Shown: one piece after another, positions 19,642 through 31,606 of the stretch | How the letters are laid out: each line of letters begins with the position of its first letter | Numbering within the stretch: position 1 is the first letter of the stretch | Assembly: GCF_946151045.1 (NCBI RefSeq) | Contig: NZ_CAMGYY010000002.1 | Location: forward strand, 62,001-126,000 | Origin: Mammaliicoccus sp. Marseille-Q6498 | GTDB taxonomy: Bacteria; Bacillota; Bacilli; Staphylococcales; Staphylococcaceae | Direction: 5' to 3' | Length of the DNA: 64,000 nt | Notes under the pieces: generated by a model | Database searches by the model: none | Told to the model about the DNA's origin: nothing | What the model saw: only the letters and a program-made list of their open reading frames with translations | Made by a program: the position numbers and the translations under genes

Positions 19642-19670
19642 GAGGGACCTGATGCCAGGTCTCTTTTTTA
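19642..19670 (+). terminator. Terminator between regulator and ABC operon
   Basis: GAGGGACCTG pairs with CAGGTCTCTT around a short loop and is followed by TTTTTT. The next ~130 nt hold spaced TTTGTTTA, TTTGCTTAAC and TTTGTTTAAC direct repeats (about 19687-19732) that may be regulator sites or promoter elements for the ABC operon. Confidence 0.75.
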
Positions 19671-19801
19671 TTTAAATATTTGATTGTTTTTTGTTTATCA
19701 TAAATTTATGTTTGCTTAACTTTTGTTTAACAGATAATTTACAAATATTTGGTATATTATCCATGTATTACTAATTATCGTGAGAAAAGGAGTTATCCAA
19801 T

Positions 19802-20890
19802 ATGTTTAAAAAAATATTAATTCCAGCAATGGCAGCAACTTTACTTTTAGGTGCATGTGGTAACGGTGGTAAATCGGATAGTAAAGAATCTGTAGATTTA
19901 AACAAAATCAAACTTGAAGATTTAACAAAGAAAGCTAAAGAAGAAGGAAAAATCAATTCATTAGGTATGCCTGATGATTGGGCAAACTGGAAAGAAACAT
20001 GGGAAGATATCGATAAAAAATATGGTCTTAAACATAAAAATACGGACAGTCCTTCTGCTGAACAATTAGCAAAGTTTGAAAGTGAAAAGAAAAATGCATC
20101 AGGAGATATTGGTGATGTAGGTATTGCATTTGGACCATTAGCAGTTGAGAAAGATTTATTAACAAGTTATAAAACGTCATACTTCGATGAAATTCCTGAT
20201 TGGGCAAAAGATAAAGAAGGGAAATGGATGCTCGGTTATACAGGTACAATGGCATTTATGACAGATAAGAAAGCAGTTAAAGATGCACCTAAAACATGGG
20301 AAGATATTAAAAAAGGTAAATATAAAGTTACAGTTGGAGATGTTGAAAAAGCGAACCAAGCTCAATTTGCAGTATTAGCAGCAGCTTATGCGTTTGGTGG
20401 CGATGAAAAGAATTTACAACCTGGTATTGATTTCTTTAAGCAACTAGCTAAAGAAGGTCGTTTAGTTACAACTAATCCATTAGTTGGTTCTATTGAGAAA
20501 GGTGAACATGAAGTGATGCTCGTATGGGATTTCAATGGATTAAATTATCGTGACAAAATTGATAAAGATCGATTTGAAGTAACAATTCCTGAAGATAAAT
20601 CAGTTGTGAGTGGATATACAACAGTTATCAATAAGTATGCTAAGAACCCTCATGCTGCAGCATTAACACGTGAATTTATTTTATCAGATGAAGGGCAAGA
20701 TAATTTAGCTAAAGGTTACGCTCGTCCAATTCGTAAAAAAGCTAAAATTTCTGATGAAGCAAAGAAAAAATTGTTACCAGAAAGCATGTATAAAAATGTT
20801 ACACCTGTGAAAGATTCTGACGCATGGAATAAAGCATTAAAAGAATTACCGAAAAAGTGGCAAGAAGACGTTATCTCAATAATAAAATAA
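19802..20890 (+). CDS. ABC transporter substrate-binding lipoprotein (Fe3+/polyamine/phosphonate-type family)
   Basis: A 362-residue lipoprotein with lipobox LGAC (Cys19) and a type II periplasmic-binding fold. The segment GYTGTMAFMTDKKAVKDAPKT and a late FILSDEGQDNLAKGYARPIR motif match the family of iron(III), 2-aminoethylphosphonate and spermidine binding proteins. The ligand is not readable from sequence. It is followed by two permeases and an ATPase on the same strand, forming a complete importer. The neighbouring phosphoesterase and DeoR regulator hint at a phosphate-containing substrate. Confidence 0.85.
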   Translation: MFKKILIPAMAATLLLGACGNGGKSDSKESVDLNKIKLEDLTKKAKEEGKINSLGMPDDWANWKETWEDIDKKYGLKHKNTDSPSAEQLAKFESEKKNASGDIGDVGIAFGPLAVEKDLLTSYKTSYFDEIPDWAKDKEGKWMLGYTGTMAFMTDKKAVKDAPKTWEDIKKGKYKVTVGDVEKANQAQFAVLAAAYAFGGDEKNLQPGIDFFKQLAKEGRLVTTNPLVGSIEKGEHEVMLVWDFNGLNYRDKIDKDRFEVTIPEDKSVVSGYTTVINKYAKNPHAAALTREFILSDEGQDNLAKGYARPIRKKAKISDEAKKKLLPESMYKNVTPVKDSDAWNKALKELPKKWQEDVISIIK

Positions 20891-20949
20891 TGATTGTTTA
20901 TAAAATAAAAGGGAGACGTTTGTTCTCCCTTTCGTTTTAGGAGGTTATG

Positions 20950-21792
20950 ATGAAAGGAAAATCTCTATTTATTACCGCTATTATTGTGCTGTTCGTTTGT
21001 TTATTTGCATTTTTAATATATCCATTCTTAATGATGCTCATTAGTAGTTTTCAAACGAATACACAAGATGCTTTTACTTTAAATAACTATCAAGAAGTAT
21101 TTACTAAACCAATGTATTTAACAGCATTTATGAACTCTATCGTTATTTCATTCATTTCAAGTATTCTCGCACTTGCAGTTACAATGATTGCAACATATGC
21201 AATTAAAGAGAAGTCTAAGAAGATTCAAGATAATATTTTAGTCATGGCAAATTTAACGAGTAACTTTGCAGGTATTCCTTTAGCTTTTGCTTTCATTATT
21301 TTATTAGGTAATACAGGCTTATTTATTTTGTTAGATAAATCATTAGGTCTAAATATTTTGGATGGTTTTAATCTATATAGTTGGAGTGGTTTAATTCTGA
21401 TTTATATTTATTTCCAACTACCACTAGGGATTATGTTGCTCAACCCAATTTTTGATGGATTAGATAAAAATTGGAGAGAAGCGGCAACAATTTTAGGTGC
21501 AAGTGATTTTCAATATTGGAAACGGATTGCAATTCCTTATATTACGCCGAGTGTGTTAGGTGTATTTACGATAATGTTTGCAAATGCAATGGGTGCTTAT
21601 GCGTCAGCCTATGCTTTAACAGGCAGCACTTATAATATGTTGGCGATTCGAATTGGTGCAACAGTTTCTGGAGATATCTTTGCGAGACCTGAAATTGCAG
21701 CGTCATTGTCTATTATTTTATCCATCATCTTATTCGTTAATTTAGTCGTGAATGATTGGTTAACGAGCAGAATGAGGAGGGATATTTCATGA
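20950..21792 (+). CDS. ABC transporter permease (PotB-like position)
   Basis: A ~280-residue membrane protein with six predicted transmembrane segments and the inner-membrane component EAA loop WREAATILGASDFQYWKRIAIPYITPSV, which docks on the ATPase. Two adjacent ATG codons occur; the second (20950) is better spaced from AGGAGG. The gene overlaps the next permease at ATGA, indicating coupled synthesis of the two halves of the channel. Confidence 0.87.
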   Translation: MKGKSLFITAIIVLFVCLFAFLIYPFLMMLISSFQTNTQDAFTLNNYQEVFTKPMYLTAFMNSIVISFISSILALAVTMIATYAIKEKSKKIQDNILVMANLTSNFAGIPLAFAFIILLGNTGLFILLDKSLGLNILDGFNLYSWSGLILIYIYFQLPLGIMLLNPIFDGLDKNWREAATILGASDFQYWKRIAIPYITPSVLGVFTIMFANAMGAYASAYALTGSTYNMLAIRIGATVSGDIFARPEIAASLSIILSIILFVNLVVNDWLTSRMRRDIS

Positions 21793-22565
21793 AAGGTTTA
21801 ATAAAAAACTTAAGTATAATCTTTATTATTTTATATTTAATTATCCCTTTAATTGCAACAGTAATGTATTCTTTTGCAACAGCATGGAGTCATAGTATTT
21901 TGCCTGAAGGTATTACTTTGAAATGGTATGTTGAATTGTTTTCAAATGAAGACTTTATTCAATCAATGTTGAATTCTATTCTGCTAGTCGGTGGCGTTAC
22001 AATTGCCGGAATATTGATTATAGTTCCAGCGATTTACGGCATTGTTTTATATTTTCCAATGCTAGAACGATTTGTTAAATGGGCCATAATTGGTGTTTAT
22101 ACAATGCCAGGTATTATTGCAAGTGTAGGATTACTGAAAACATATGCAGATAGTTCTATACCTATGATATTAGTTCTTGCTGGTGCCTATTTAGTACATA
22201 CATTGCCATTTATGTATCAAGGTATTCGTAACAACATGCGTAATATTAATGTTGTACAGCTTGTCGAAGCGGCAGAAATATTAGGTGCTACAAAGATGCA
22301 AGCATTCACAAAGATTATTGTACCTAATATTATGTCAGGAGTAATAGTTTCTGCATTACTGAGTTTCTCAATATTATTTGGTGAGTTTGTAATGATCAAC
22401 ATATTACTAGGTTCAAACTATAAAACTGTTCAAATATTCTTGTTAGAAAATCTAAAGGTAAATGGCCATATATCTAGTGCAGTCGTAAGCTGTTACTTTG
22501 TTGTGATCGCATTGATTACATTTGTAATTTTAAAGTTGACGATGAATAAAAAGGAGAATGCTTAG
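21789..22565 (+). CDS. ABC transporter permease (PotC-like position)
   Basis: The second channel subunit: 258 residues, six hydrophobic segments and the EAA loop EAAEILGATKMQAFTKIIVPNIMSGV. The start at 21789 has GAGGAGGG 7 nt upstream; a longer in-frame reading to 21756 runs inside the preceding gene and is not needed. The stop directly abuts the ATPase start. Works with the preceding permease and the following ATPase. Confidence 0.87.
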   Translation: MKGLIKNLSIIFIILYLIIPLIATVMYSFATAWSHSILPEGITLKWYVELFSNEDFIQSMLNSILLVGGVTIAGILIIVPAIYGIVLYFPMLERFVKWAIIGVYTMPGIIASVGLLKTYADSSIPMILVLAGAYLVHTLPFMYQGIRNNMRNINVVQLVEAAEILGATKMQAFTKIIVPNIMSGVIVSALLSFSILFGEFVMINILLGSNYKTVQIFLLENLKVNGHISSAVVSCYFVVIALITFVILKLTMNKKENA

Positions 22566-23567
22566 ATGACTTATATTCAAATTAATAATTTAATTAAAAA
22601 ATTTAGTGGTAAAGAAGTTTTAAAGTCACTAGATTTAGAAATTCAACAAGGTTCTCTTACAACATTATTAGGTCCGAGTGGTTGTGGTAAAAGTACTCTA
22701 CTAAGAAGCATTGCAGGATTGCATAATATTGATTCAGGTGAAATTTTCATAGATGGTAAACGTGTTGATAACTTATCACCGAAAGAACGTGAAATTGGAA
22801 TGGTATTTCAAAATTATGCACTTTTTCCAAATATGACAGTTGAAGAAAATGTTAGTTTCGGTTTAGAAATGAAAAAGTTAAATAAAACTACTGCTAAAGA
22901 AAAAGTACAAAAAATGATTAATCTCGTAGATTTAACAGGTAAAGAAAAATCATATCCAAGACAATTATCAGGAGGACAACAACAACGTGTCGCTTTAGCA
23001 CGCGCACTTGTAACAGAACCAAAAGTATTGTTATTAGATGAACCATTAAGTGCATTAGATGCACAAATTCGGAAACATTTACAATCATTATTAAAACAAC
23101 TTCAATTAGAATTAGGTATAACAATGATTTTAGTAACACATGATCAGGAAGAAGCAATGGCATTAAGTGATTATGTGTACATATTAAATGATGGTGAAAT
23201 TGCACAAAGTGGCGAGCCAAATGAAATTTATAAACAGCCAAAATCAGAATTCATTGCAAAATTCATTGGGAATTATAATGTGTTAAATAAAGAAACGTAT
23301 CAAAAAGTATTTAATGCACCATTAACAGATGCAACTTTTGTCGCAATTAGACCAGAAATTATTAGTCCCGAACCAGTTGAAGGGGCTCATGAGATTACGG
23401 GTGAAGTTTTAAATACACAAATGTTAGGTTCGATTGTGAGGTATGAAGTTCAAATAGGTGAACAATTCGTACATGTAGACAGATTAAACAGAGCATATCA
23501 CCAAATAAATACAGATAATAAAATTAAGTTATACGTGAAAGATGAAGACATGATCAAAATTATTTAG
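22566..23567 (+). CDS. ABC transporter ATP-binding protein (PotA/FbpC-like)
   Basis: A 333-residue ATPase: Walker A GPSGCGKST (about residues 36-44), Q-loop MVFQNYALFPN, signature LSGGQQQR, Walker B VLLLDEPLSALD and switch His in VTHDQEEA. The C-terminal ~90 residues form a TOBE-like regulatory domain, as in polyamine/iron/phosphonate importers. It energises the permease pair upstream. Followed by the right-hand copy of the duplicated 33-nt terminator. Confidence 0.93.
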   Translation: MTYIQINNLIKKFSGKEVLKSLDLEIQQGSLTTLLGPSGCGKSTLLRSIAGLHNIDSGEIFIDGKRVDNLSPKEREIGMVFQNYALFPNMTVEENVSFGLEMKKLNKTTAKEKVQKMINLVDLTGKEKSYPRQLSGGQQQRVALARALVTEPKVLLLDEPLSALDAQIRKHLQSLLKQLQLELGITMILVTHDQEEAMALSDYVYILNDGEIAQSGEPNEIYKQPKSEFIAKFIGNYNVLNKETYQKVFNAPLTDATFVAIRPEIISPEPVEGAHEITGEVLNTQMLGSIVRYEVQIGEQFVHVDRLNRAYHQINTDNKIKLYVKDEDMIKII

Positions 23568-23598
23568 AAGCGAAATTTTTCGCTTCTTTTTTTGTTTA
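23566..23598 (+). terminator. Terminator, right copy of a 33-nt identical pair
   Basis: Same hairpin and T-run as 17964-17996, identical over 33 nt. It ends the ABC operon just before the promoter region of pcrB. Confidence 0.85.
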
Positions 23599-23675
23599 AA
23601 ACTATCTATTTCATTTCGGAATTTATAGTTAAAAATGCTATAATTAATCTTACGATAATTAAAGGAGTTTAATGT

Positions 23676-24359
23676 ATGTACGATATAAAGTTATGGCGAC
23701 ATGTTTTTAAATTAGATCCTGCCAAATCAATATCAGATGATGATTTAATGAAAGTTTGTGAATCGGGTACTGATGCTATCATTATTGGTGGTACGGATAA
23801 TGTAACTGAAGATAATGTATTAAATTTAATGAGTCGCATTAGACGATATCCTTTACCGTGTGCTTTAGAAATTTCGAACATGGAAAGTGTAGTTCCGGGA
23901 TTTGATTTTTATTTTGTACCGAGTGTCTTAAACAGTAATAACGTTAAATACCATAATGGCATATTGCATCAATCTGTTAAAGAGTATGGTTATATGATGA
24001 ATTTTGATGAAATATTTCTTGAAGGTTATATCGTTATGAATGAAGACAGTAAAGTAGCAAAGTTAACTGAAGCTCAAACGAAACTTGATGTAGAAGACTT
24101 AATTAGTTATGCAAGAATGGTAGACAAATTGTATCACTTACCCATTTTTTATTTAGAATATAGTGGTAAATACGGAAGCCCTGATGAACTCCAGGCTATT
24201 AAAGAACATTTAGAGCATGCACAATTATTTTACGGTGGTGGCATTAACAGTTTGAATTCGGCTAAAGAAATGGCTGAACATGCTGATACGATCGTAGTTG
24301 GTAATATTATATATGAAGATTTAAAAAAAGCTTTACAAACTGTAAAAGTAAAACAATAA
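23676..24359 (+). CDS. pcrB: Heptaprenylglyceryl phosphate synthase
   Basis: A TIM-barrel prenyltransferase that joins heptaprenyl diphosphate to glycerol-1-phosphate, the Firmicutes relative of archaeal GGGP synthase. Motifs: [17 protein letters not shown], the active-site region [25 protein letters not shown] and the phosphate-binding YGGGINS. 227 residues. First gene of the pcrB-pcrA-ligA-camS operon; AAAGGAG precedes the ATG. Confidence 0.94.
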   Translation: MYDIKLWRHVFKLDPAKSISDDDLMKVCESGTDAIIIGGTDNVTEDNVLNLMSRIRRYPLPCALEISNMESVVPGFDFYFVPSVLNSNNVKYHNGILHQSVKEYGYMMNFDEIFLEGYIVMNEDSKVAKLTEAQTKLDVEDLISYARMVDKLYHLPIFYLEYSGKYGSPDELQAIKEHLEHAQLFYGGGINSLNSAKEMAEHADTIVVGNIIYEDLKKALQTVKVKQ

Positions 24360-24371
24360 AGGAAGGTTTTT

Positions 24372-26552
24372 ATGAACGCATTGTTAGATAGAATGAATGA
24401 TGAACAAAAACAAGCAGTCAAAACGACACAAGGTCCCTTATTAATTATGGCTGGTGCTGGTAGTGGTAAGACTAGAGTTTTAACACATAGAATTGCATAT
24501 TTACTTGATGAAAAAGATGTATCGCCATACAATGTTTTGGCTATTACGTTTACGAATAAAGCCGCTAAAGAAATGAAAGAAAGAATCAGCCATTTAGTTG
24601 GTCCTGAAGCAGAAAGTATCTGGATCTCAACATTCCATTCAATGTGTGTAAGAATCTTAAGACGAGACATTGATCGTATAGGTATTGAAAGAAACTTTAC
24701 GATTATAGATCCTACCGATCAAAAATCAGTAATTAAAGAAATTTTAAAAAAAGAAAACATTGATAGTAAAAAGTACGATCCTAGAACTTTTATCGGTGCA
24801 ATTTCTAACTTGAAAAATGAACTGAAAACAGCTGAAGATGCAGAGAAAGAAGCAAATGACTTTTATACTCAAATGGTTGCAAAAGTATATAAAGGTTATC
24901 AAGATAAATTGTTAAGAAATCATGCATTAGACTTTGATGATTTAATTATGATGACGATACAATTATTTAATCGCGTACCTGAAGTATTGGAATTTTATCA
25001 AAATAAATTCCAATATATTCATGTTGATGAGTATCAAGATACGAACAAAGCGCAATATACGTTAGTTAATCTTTTAGCAAGTAAATTTAAAAACATTTGT
25101 GTAGTAGGTGACTCTGATCAGTCTATTTATGGTTGGAGAGGGGCAGATATTAAGAATATTTTATCTTTTGAAGAAGATTATCCAAATGCCCAAACTATCT
25201 ATTTAGAACGAAATTATAGATCTACTAGAACAATTTTAACGGCCGCTAATGAAGTAATTAGAAATAACTCAGAACGTAAACCAAAAGCTTTATGGACGGA
25301 TAATGATTCAGGTGGCAAAATTCAATATTATGAAGCCATGACTGAAAGAGATGAAGCGGAATATGTTATTCGACAAATTTTAAAGAAAAAACAAGAAGGT
25401 TACAATAACCAAGATATAGCGATTTTATATAGAACGAATGCACAGTCACGTGTATTAGAGGAAACGTTCTTAAAATCCAACATTCCTTACACAATGGTTG
25501 GCGGAACAAAGTTCTATGATAGAAAAGAAATTAAAGATGTATTAAGTTATTTAAGATTAGTTTCAAATAGTAATGATGATATTAGCTTCGAGCGTATTAT
25601 TAACGTACCTAAAAGAGGTGTTGGACCTACATCGGTTCAAAAAATCGCGCAATATGCATCTATGAATAATTTAAGTTATTTTGATGCATTAGGAGAAGTA
25701 GACTTTATTGGATTATCCAAAAAAGTAACGCAAGAATGTGCTGATTTTTATGATTTAATGAACAATTTTATGCAACAACAAGAATTTTTATCTATAACAG
25801 AATTAGTTGAACAAATACTTGATAAAACTGGCTATAGACGCATGTTAGAGAATGAACAAACGATAGAATCACAAAGTAGACTAGAGAATATTGACGAGTT
25901 CTTATCTGTACCGAGAGACTATGAGAAGAATACACCTATTGAAGAACAATCACTTATGAATTTCTTAACAGATCTATCTTTAGTAGCAGATGTTGATAAT
26001 GCCGATTTAGAAGCGGGCGTTACGTTAATGACGATGCACTCTGCAAAAGGTCTTGAATTTAAAGTTGTATTTATAGTAGGTATGGAAGAAAGTATATTCC
26101 CTCATTTTAGAAGTTTACAATCAGGTGAAGAACATGAAATGGAAGAAGAAAGACGTATCGCATATGTTGCTATTACACGTGCTGAAGAACAGTTACACGT
26201 TTCACACGCAACGTCACGTACATTGTTCGGAAGATCACAAGCTAATGTGAAATCAAGATTCTTAAATGAAATTCCTGAAGATTTACTAGAGGGTGTTAAA
26301 CCAAAAACGTCATTCAAATCTAAACAAACAGCTGCACCTAAACGTGGATTTGCACGTAGAATGAACACAGATCAGAAACCAGAAACGTCTTGGAATGTAG
26401 GCGATAAAGTGACGCATAAATCATGGGGTGAAGGTATGGTTAGTGCAGTTAATGATAAAAATGGTTCAGTAGAATTGGATATAATCTTCCAAAAAGAGGG
26501 TCCTAAACGTTTATTAGCACAGTTTGCACCAATTGAGAAAAAAGGAGAGTAA
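24372..26552 (+). CDS. pcrA: ATP-dependent DNA helicase PcrA (UvrD/Rep family)
   Basis: SF1A 3'-5' helicase essential for repair and for rolling-circle replication of plasmids in Gram-positive bacteria. 726 residues with motif I AGAGSGKT (about residues 28-35), motif Ia [11 protein letters not shown], motif II DEYQDTN, motif [16 protein letters not shown], motif IV ERNYRST, motif [12 protein letters not shown] and motif [14 protein letters not shown]. The C-terminal ~80 residues end in the Tudor-like RNA-polymerase-binding segment ([15 protein letters not shown]). 12 nt after pcrB and 3 nt before ligA. Confidence 0.97.
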   Translation: MNALLDRMNDEQKQAVKTTQGPLLIMAGAGSGKTRVLTHRIAYLLDEKDVSPYNVLAITFTNKAAKEMKERISHLVGPEAESIWISTFHSMCVRILRRDIDRIGIERNFTIIDPTDQKSVIKEILKKENIDSKKYDPRTFIGAISNLKNELKTAEDAEKEANDFYTQMVAKVYKGYQDKLLRNHALDFDDLIMMTIQLFNRVPEVLEFYQNKFQYIHVDEYQDTNKAQYTLVNLLASKFKNICVVGDSDQSIYGWRGADIKNILSFEEDYPNAQTIYLERNYRSTRTILTAANEVIRNNSERKPKALWTDNDSGGKIQYYEAMTERDEAEYVIRQILKKKQEGYNNQDIAILYRTNAQSRVLEETFLKSNIPYTMVGGTKFYDRKEIKDVLSYLRLVSNSNDDISFERIINVPKRGVGPTSVQKIAQYASMNNLSYFDALGEVDFIGLSKKVTQECADFYDLMNNFMQQQEFLSITELVEQILDKTGYRRMLENEQTIESQSRLENIDEFLSVPRDYEKNTPIEEQSLMNFLTDLSLVADVDNADLEAGVTLMTMHSAKGLEFKVVFIVGMEESIFPHFRSLQSGEEHEMEEERRIAYVAITRAEEQLHVSHATSRTLFGRSQANVKSRFLNEIPEDLLEGVKPKTSFKSKQTAAPKRGFARRMNTDQKPETSWNVGDKVTHKSWGEGMVSAVNDKNGSVELDIIFQKEGPKRLLAQFAPIEKKGE

Positions 26553-28559
<2,007 letters not shown>

Positions 28560-28570
28560 AGGTTAATGAT

Positions 28571-29758
28571 ATGAAAAAAGGATTTCTTATTTTAGCGACT
28601 GTAATATTGCTTACAGCATGTTCATCAGATACTACTCAGAAAAATGATCAAAATAAATCTGATAAAGAAAAAGAACAAACAAAACAAATTTCTACGGGCA
28701 TGCAAATTTCGAACGATTATTATAGAACATTATTACCATTTAAGGTAAGTGCGGCTAGGGGACTAACGCAAGATAATATGATATCTAGTTTTAACAGTGA
28801 AGCATTTGAAAGTGGTTTGTTAGATATAAGTAAAAAAACATTTCCAACTGAAGATTATTTATATCGTGACGGTCAATTTTTAGATAAAGATACAGTACGA
28901 GCATACTTATCTCCAAAATATACTAAAAAAGAGATAAGTGCGATGAGTGATGAAGATAAAGAAGCAAAAAAAGCTGGAGAAAACTTAGGATTAAATCCTA
29001 CACATGATGGTGAAAAAGATCCAGAAAAAATAGCTGAAAAATCTCCTACATATTTATCACATATTATAGAGCAAGATTATTTTACGGAAAGTGATGCTAA
29101 GAAACAAAAAATTTCAGGCATGACAATCGGTTTAGCAATGAATAGTGAATATGTTTATCAAAAAGAACAATACGGTGAAACGTATACTAAAAAACTTGAT
29201 AAAAAAGAAGTCGAGAAAAAAGGTAAAGAAATGGCAGAAGAAATTTTATCTCGACTAAGAGTAAGAGATGATTTAAAAAATATCCCAATCAACTTTGCTA
29301 TTTTCATACAATCAGGTGAAGGAGATATTGAGCCTGGTAAATTTGTCGTTCATGCTTCAAGTGATGGCGGTAAAAGAAGTGTGAAAAGTTGGGAGAAAAT
29401 GAATCAACAACATGTTACAATTCCATCGTCTGATGCTTCAGATTTAGATGAAAATTTAAACTCTAATTTTGAACAGTTCAATCAAGATTTACAAAAATAT
29501 TTCCCTAACTTTACACAAGCTGTAGGTACAGGTAAATTTGATGATGATAAACTAACCGAACTGAAAATAAAAGTACCATTAGATTACTATGGAAAAGCAG
29601 AAGTAGTTGGTGTTACGCAATATGTATCAGATTTATCAGAGAAGTATTTTAAAGGGGTAGACGACTTTGAAATATCTATTGTTGATGGTGAAGAACCTCA
29701 AGCATTAATCACTAAAACTAAAGACGATAAAGAAACACAAATTCATATTTATAAATAA
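28571..29758 (+). CDS. camS: CamS family sex pheromone lipoprotein
   Basis: A 395-residue lipoprotein with signal peptide and lipobox LTAC (Cys17). In staphylococci the cleaved CamS signal peptide yields a pheromone-like heptapeptide, and the mature domain (DUF/CamS) is surface-anchored and of unknown function. The mature part has YYRTLLPFKVSAARGLT and repeated Lys/Asp-rich stretches. Last gene of the pcrB-pcrA-ligA-camS operon, closed by a bidirectional terminator. Confidence 0.93.
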   Translation: MKKGFLILATVILLTACSSDTTQKNDQNKSDKEKEQTKQISTGMQISNDYYRTLLPFKVSAARGLTQDNMISSFNSEAFESGLLDISKKTFPTEDYLYRDGQFLDKDTVRAYLSPKYTKKEISAMSDEDKEAKKAGENLGLNPTHDGEKDPEKIAEKSPTYLSHIIEQDYFTESDAKKQKISGMTIGLAMNSEYVYQKEQYGETYTKKLDKKEVEKKGKEMAEEILSRLRVRDDLKNIPINFAIFIQSGEGDIEPGKFVVHASSDGGKRSVKSWEKMNQQHVTIPSSDASDLDENLNSNFEQFNQDLQKYFPNFTQAVGTGKFDDDKLTELKIKVPLDYYGKAEVVGVTQYVSDLSEKYFKGVDDFEISIVDGEEPQALITKTKDDKETQIHIYK

Positions 29759-29762
29759 CGAA

Positions 29763-29815
29763 AAAACAGCACTAGGAATGCTTATTACAAGCTTTCCTAG
29801 TGCTGTTTTAATTTA
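29763..29815. terminator. Bidirectional terminator between camS and putP
   Basis: A long stem with arms 29763-29781 and 29791-29809 (AAAACAGCACTAGGAA and its complement), flanked by A and T runs. It serves the convergent camS and putP genes. Confidence 0.88.
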
Positions 29816-29821
29816 ATTTAA

Positions 29822-31357
29822 CTATTTATCTTCTTTTAAGATTGTATTCATACGATCTAAACTATCAATAACATATTGATCAGGTTTTTTAGTGAACGCA
29901 CTTACTACTACTGTAACAACTATGTTAGTTAAGAAACCTGGGATAATTTCGTATAATTCGAAAATACCGCCATGTCCTTTCATCATAATCCAGAATAAAA
30001 CTACAATAGAAGAAGTAACCATACCTGCGATGGCACCATTCTTAGTTAAACCTTTCCAGTATAATGACATTAATACTAGTGGTCCGAATGCTGCACCGAA
30101 ACCAGCCCAAGCGTTACCTACAAGGTTTAAAATTGTATCATTAGGTGTCCATGCAAGTAAAATCGCGACAACTGCAACGGCAAGTACTGCAAAACGCCCA
30201 ACCATTACGAATTCTTTATCTCTATCTGGTTCATAACCTCTTTTTTTAGTTATGATTCTATAGAAATCTTGTGTTAGCGCACTTGAAGTAACAAGTAATT
30301 GAGATGAAATTGTACTCATTATTGCTGCTAAAATTGCTGCTAAGAAGAATCCACCAACTAAAGGATGGAATAATACTTGACTCAATAAGATAAATATTGT
30401 TTCTGGGTTATCAATTGTTTGGCTTGTATCATGAATATATGCAATACCAGTAAGTCCTACTAGACATGCACCTATTAATGAAATGGCCATCCAACCGATA
30501 CCGAAACGTCTTGCTGTTGGTAATAGCTTATGAGATTTGATTGACATGAAACGAACAATGATATGTGGCTGTCCGAAGTAACCAAGTCCCCAAGCAATTA
30601 AACCAATAATACTAATAGCTGAAGTACCTTTAAAGAAATCTAAATTTGTTGGTTTAACTTCTGCTACTGTGTTAAATGTATCAAGTCCATTTAAAGTAAG
30701 TAATGCTGCAATAGGTACCATGACCATTGCGATTAACATAATGACACCTTGGAAGAAGTCTGTTAAAGATACAGCTAAATAACCTCCAAAGAAAGTGTAT
30801 AATACGACAATCCCACCTGTCAGTATAATACCTAATCTGTAGTCCACGCCGAATGCACTTTCGAAAAGTGTTCCGCCTGATACCATACCTACAGATGTAT
30901 ATAAAGTGAAGAATACTACGATAATAATACCTGAAATAATTTTTAAAGCATGTGAATTATCTGCGACACGTTTTTCAAAGAAATCTGGAATTGTAATTGC
31001 ATTCCCGTTATGTTCAGTATAAACACGTAATTTCGGTGCTACGAGTATGTAATTAAGCCACGCACCTACTGTTAAACCGATTGCTAGCCATGTAGCTGAT
31101 AAACCTACGTTGTAAACTTCACCAGGAAGTCCCATTATCATCCAACCACTCATATCGGATGCGCCGGCGGATAATGCTGTTACGTAAGGGCCAATACTAC
31201 GACCTCCCAACATGTACTCGTCTAAATTACTTGTTGATTGTTTATAAGCGTAATAACCAATCGCTAATAAAACAATAAAATAGACAATAATCATGAAATA
31301 AGTCTGCCAGCCGGAAGCAACTCCAGCGCTAGCGTCAATTTGTCCTAAAATAAACAT
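29822..31357 (-). CDS. putP: Sodium/proline symporter PutP
   Basis: A 511-residue sodium:solute symporter with about 13 membrane segments. PutP features include [15 protein letters not shown] in the sodium/proline site region, [31 protein letters not shown] and [16 protein letters not shown]. Imports proline as nutrient and osmoprotectant. A second PutP paralogue lies immediately upstream on the same strand, separated by 249 nt. A GGAGCGGG site precedes the ATG. A SigmaA-like TTGAAT / TATAAT pair (31422-31427 / 31401-31406, spacing 15) lies upstream. Confidence 0.93.
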   Translation of the reverse strand: MFILGQIDASAGVASGWQTYFMIIVYFIVLLAIGYYAYKQSTSNLDEYMLGGRSIGPYVTALSAGASDMSGWMIMGLPGEVYNVGLSATWLAIGLTVGAWLNYILVAPKLRVYTEHNGNAITIPDFFEKRVADNSHALKIISGIIIVVFFTLYTSVGMVSGGTLFESAFGVDYRLGIILTGGIVVLYTFFGGYLAVSLTDFFQGVIMLIAMVMVPIAALLTLNGLDTFNTVAEVKPTNLDFFKGTSAISIIGLIAWGLGYFGQPHIIVRFMSIKSHKLLPTARRFGIGWMAISLIGACLVGLTGIAYIHDTSQTIDNPETIFILLSQVLFHPLVGGFFLAAILAAIMSTISSQLLVTSSALTQDFYRIITKKRGYEPDRDKEFVMVGRFAVLAVAVVAILLAWTPNDTILNLVGNAWAGFGAAFGPLVLMSLYWKGLTKNGAIAGMVTSSIVVLFWIMMKGHGGIFELYEIIPGFLTNIVVTVVVSAFTKKPDQYVIDSLDRMNTILKEDK

Positions 31358-31606
31358 ATTCCCGCTCCTCTGTTTTTGTATTTAAAGTTGCACGTTGCCC
31401 ATTATACACAATATAATTTATATTCAAAGGGTAAAAAGTAACTATAATGTTTATTTAGACGACGATATTTAGAAAAATCATGTCACATTTTATACACAAA
31501 TATTTATATAAAAGTTCCTAAATGCTTATAGTTATAGGATTTGTGTAAAAAGTATTAGATTTTATATATCATTGCAAATTTTGTTTGAAAAAAATTTGCA
31601 AAATTT

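Noticed and set aside
19828-19956. Minus-strand reading frames within the ABC binding-protein gene and similar antisense frames elsewhere
   Set aside because: They mirror the codon pattern of the plus-strand gene, have no ribosome sites and carry no recognisable domains; treated as shadows.
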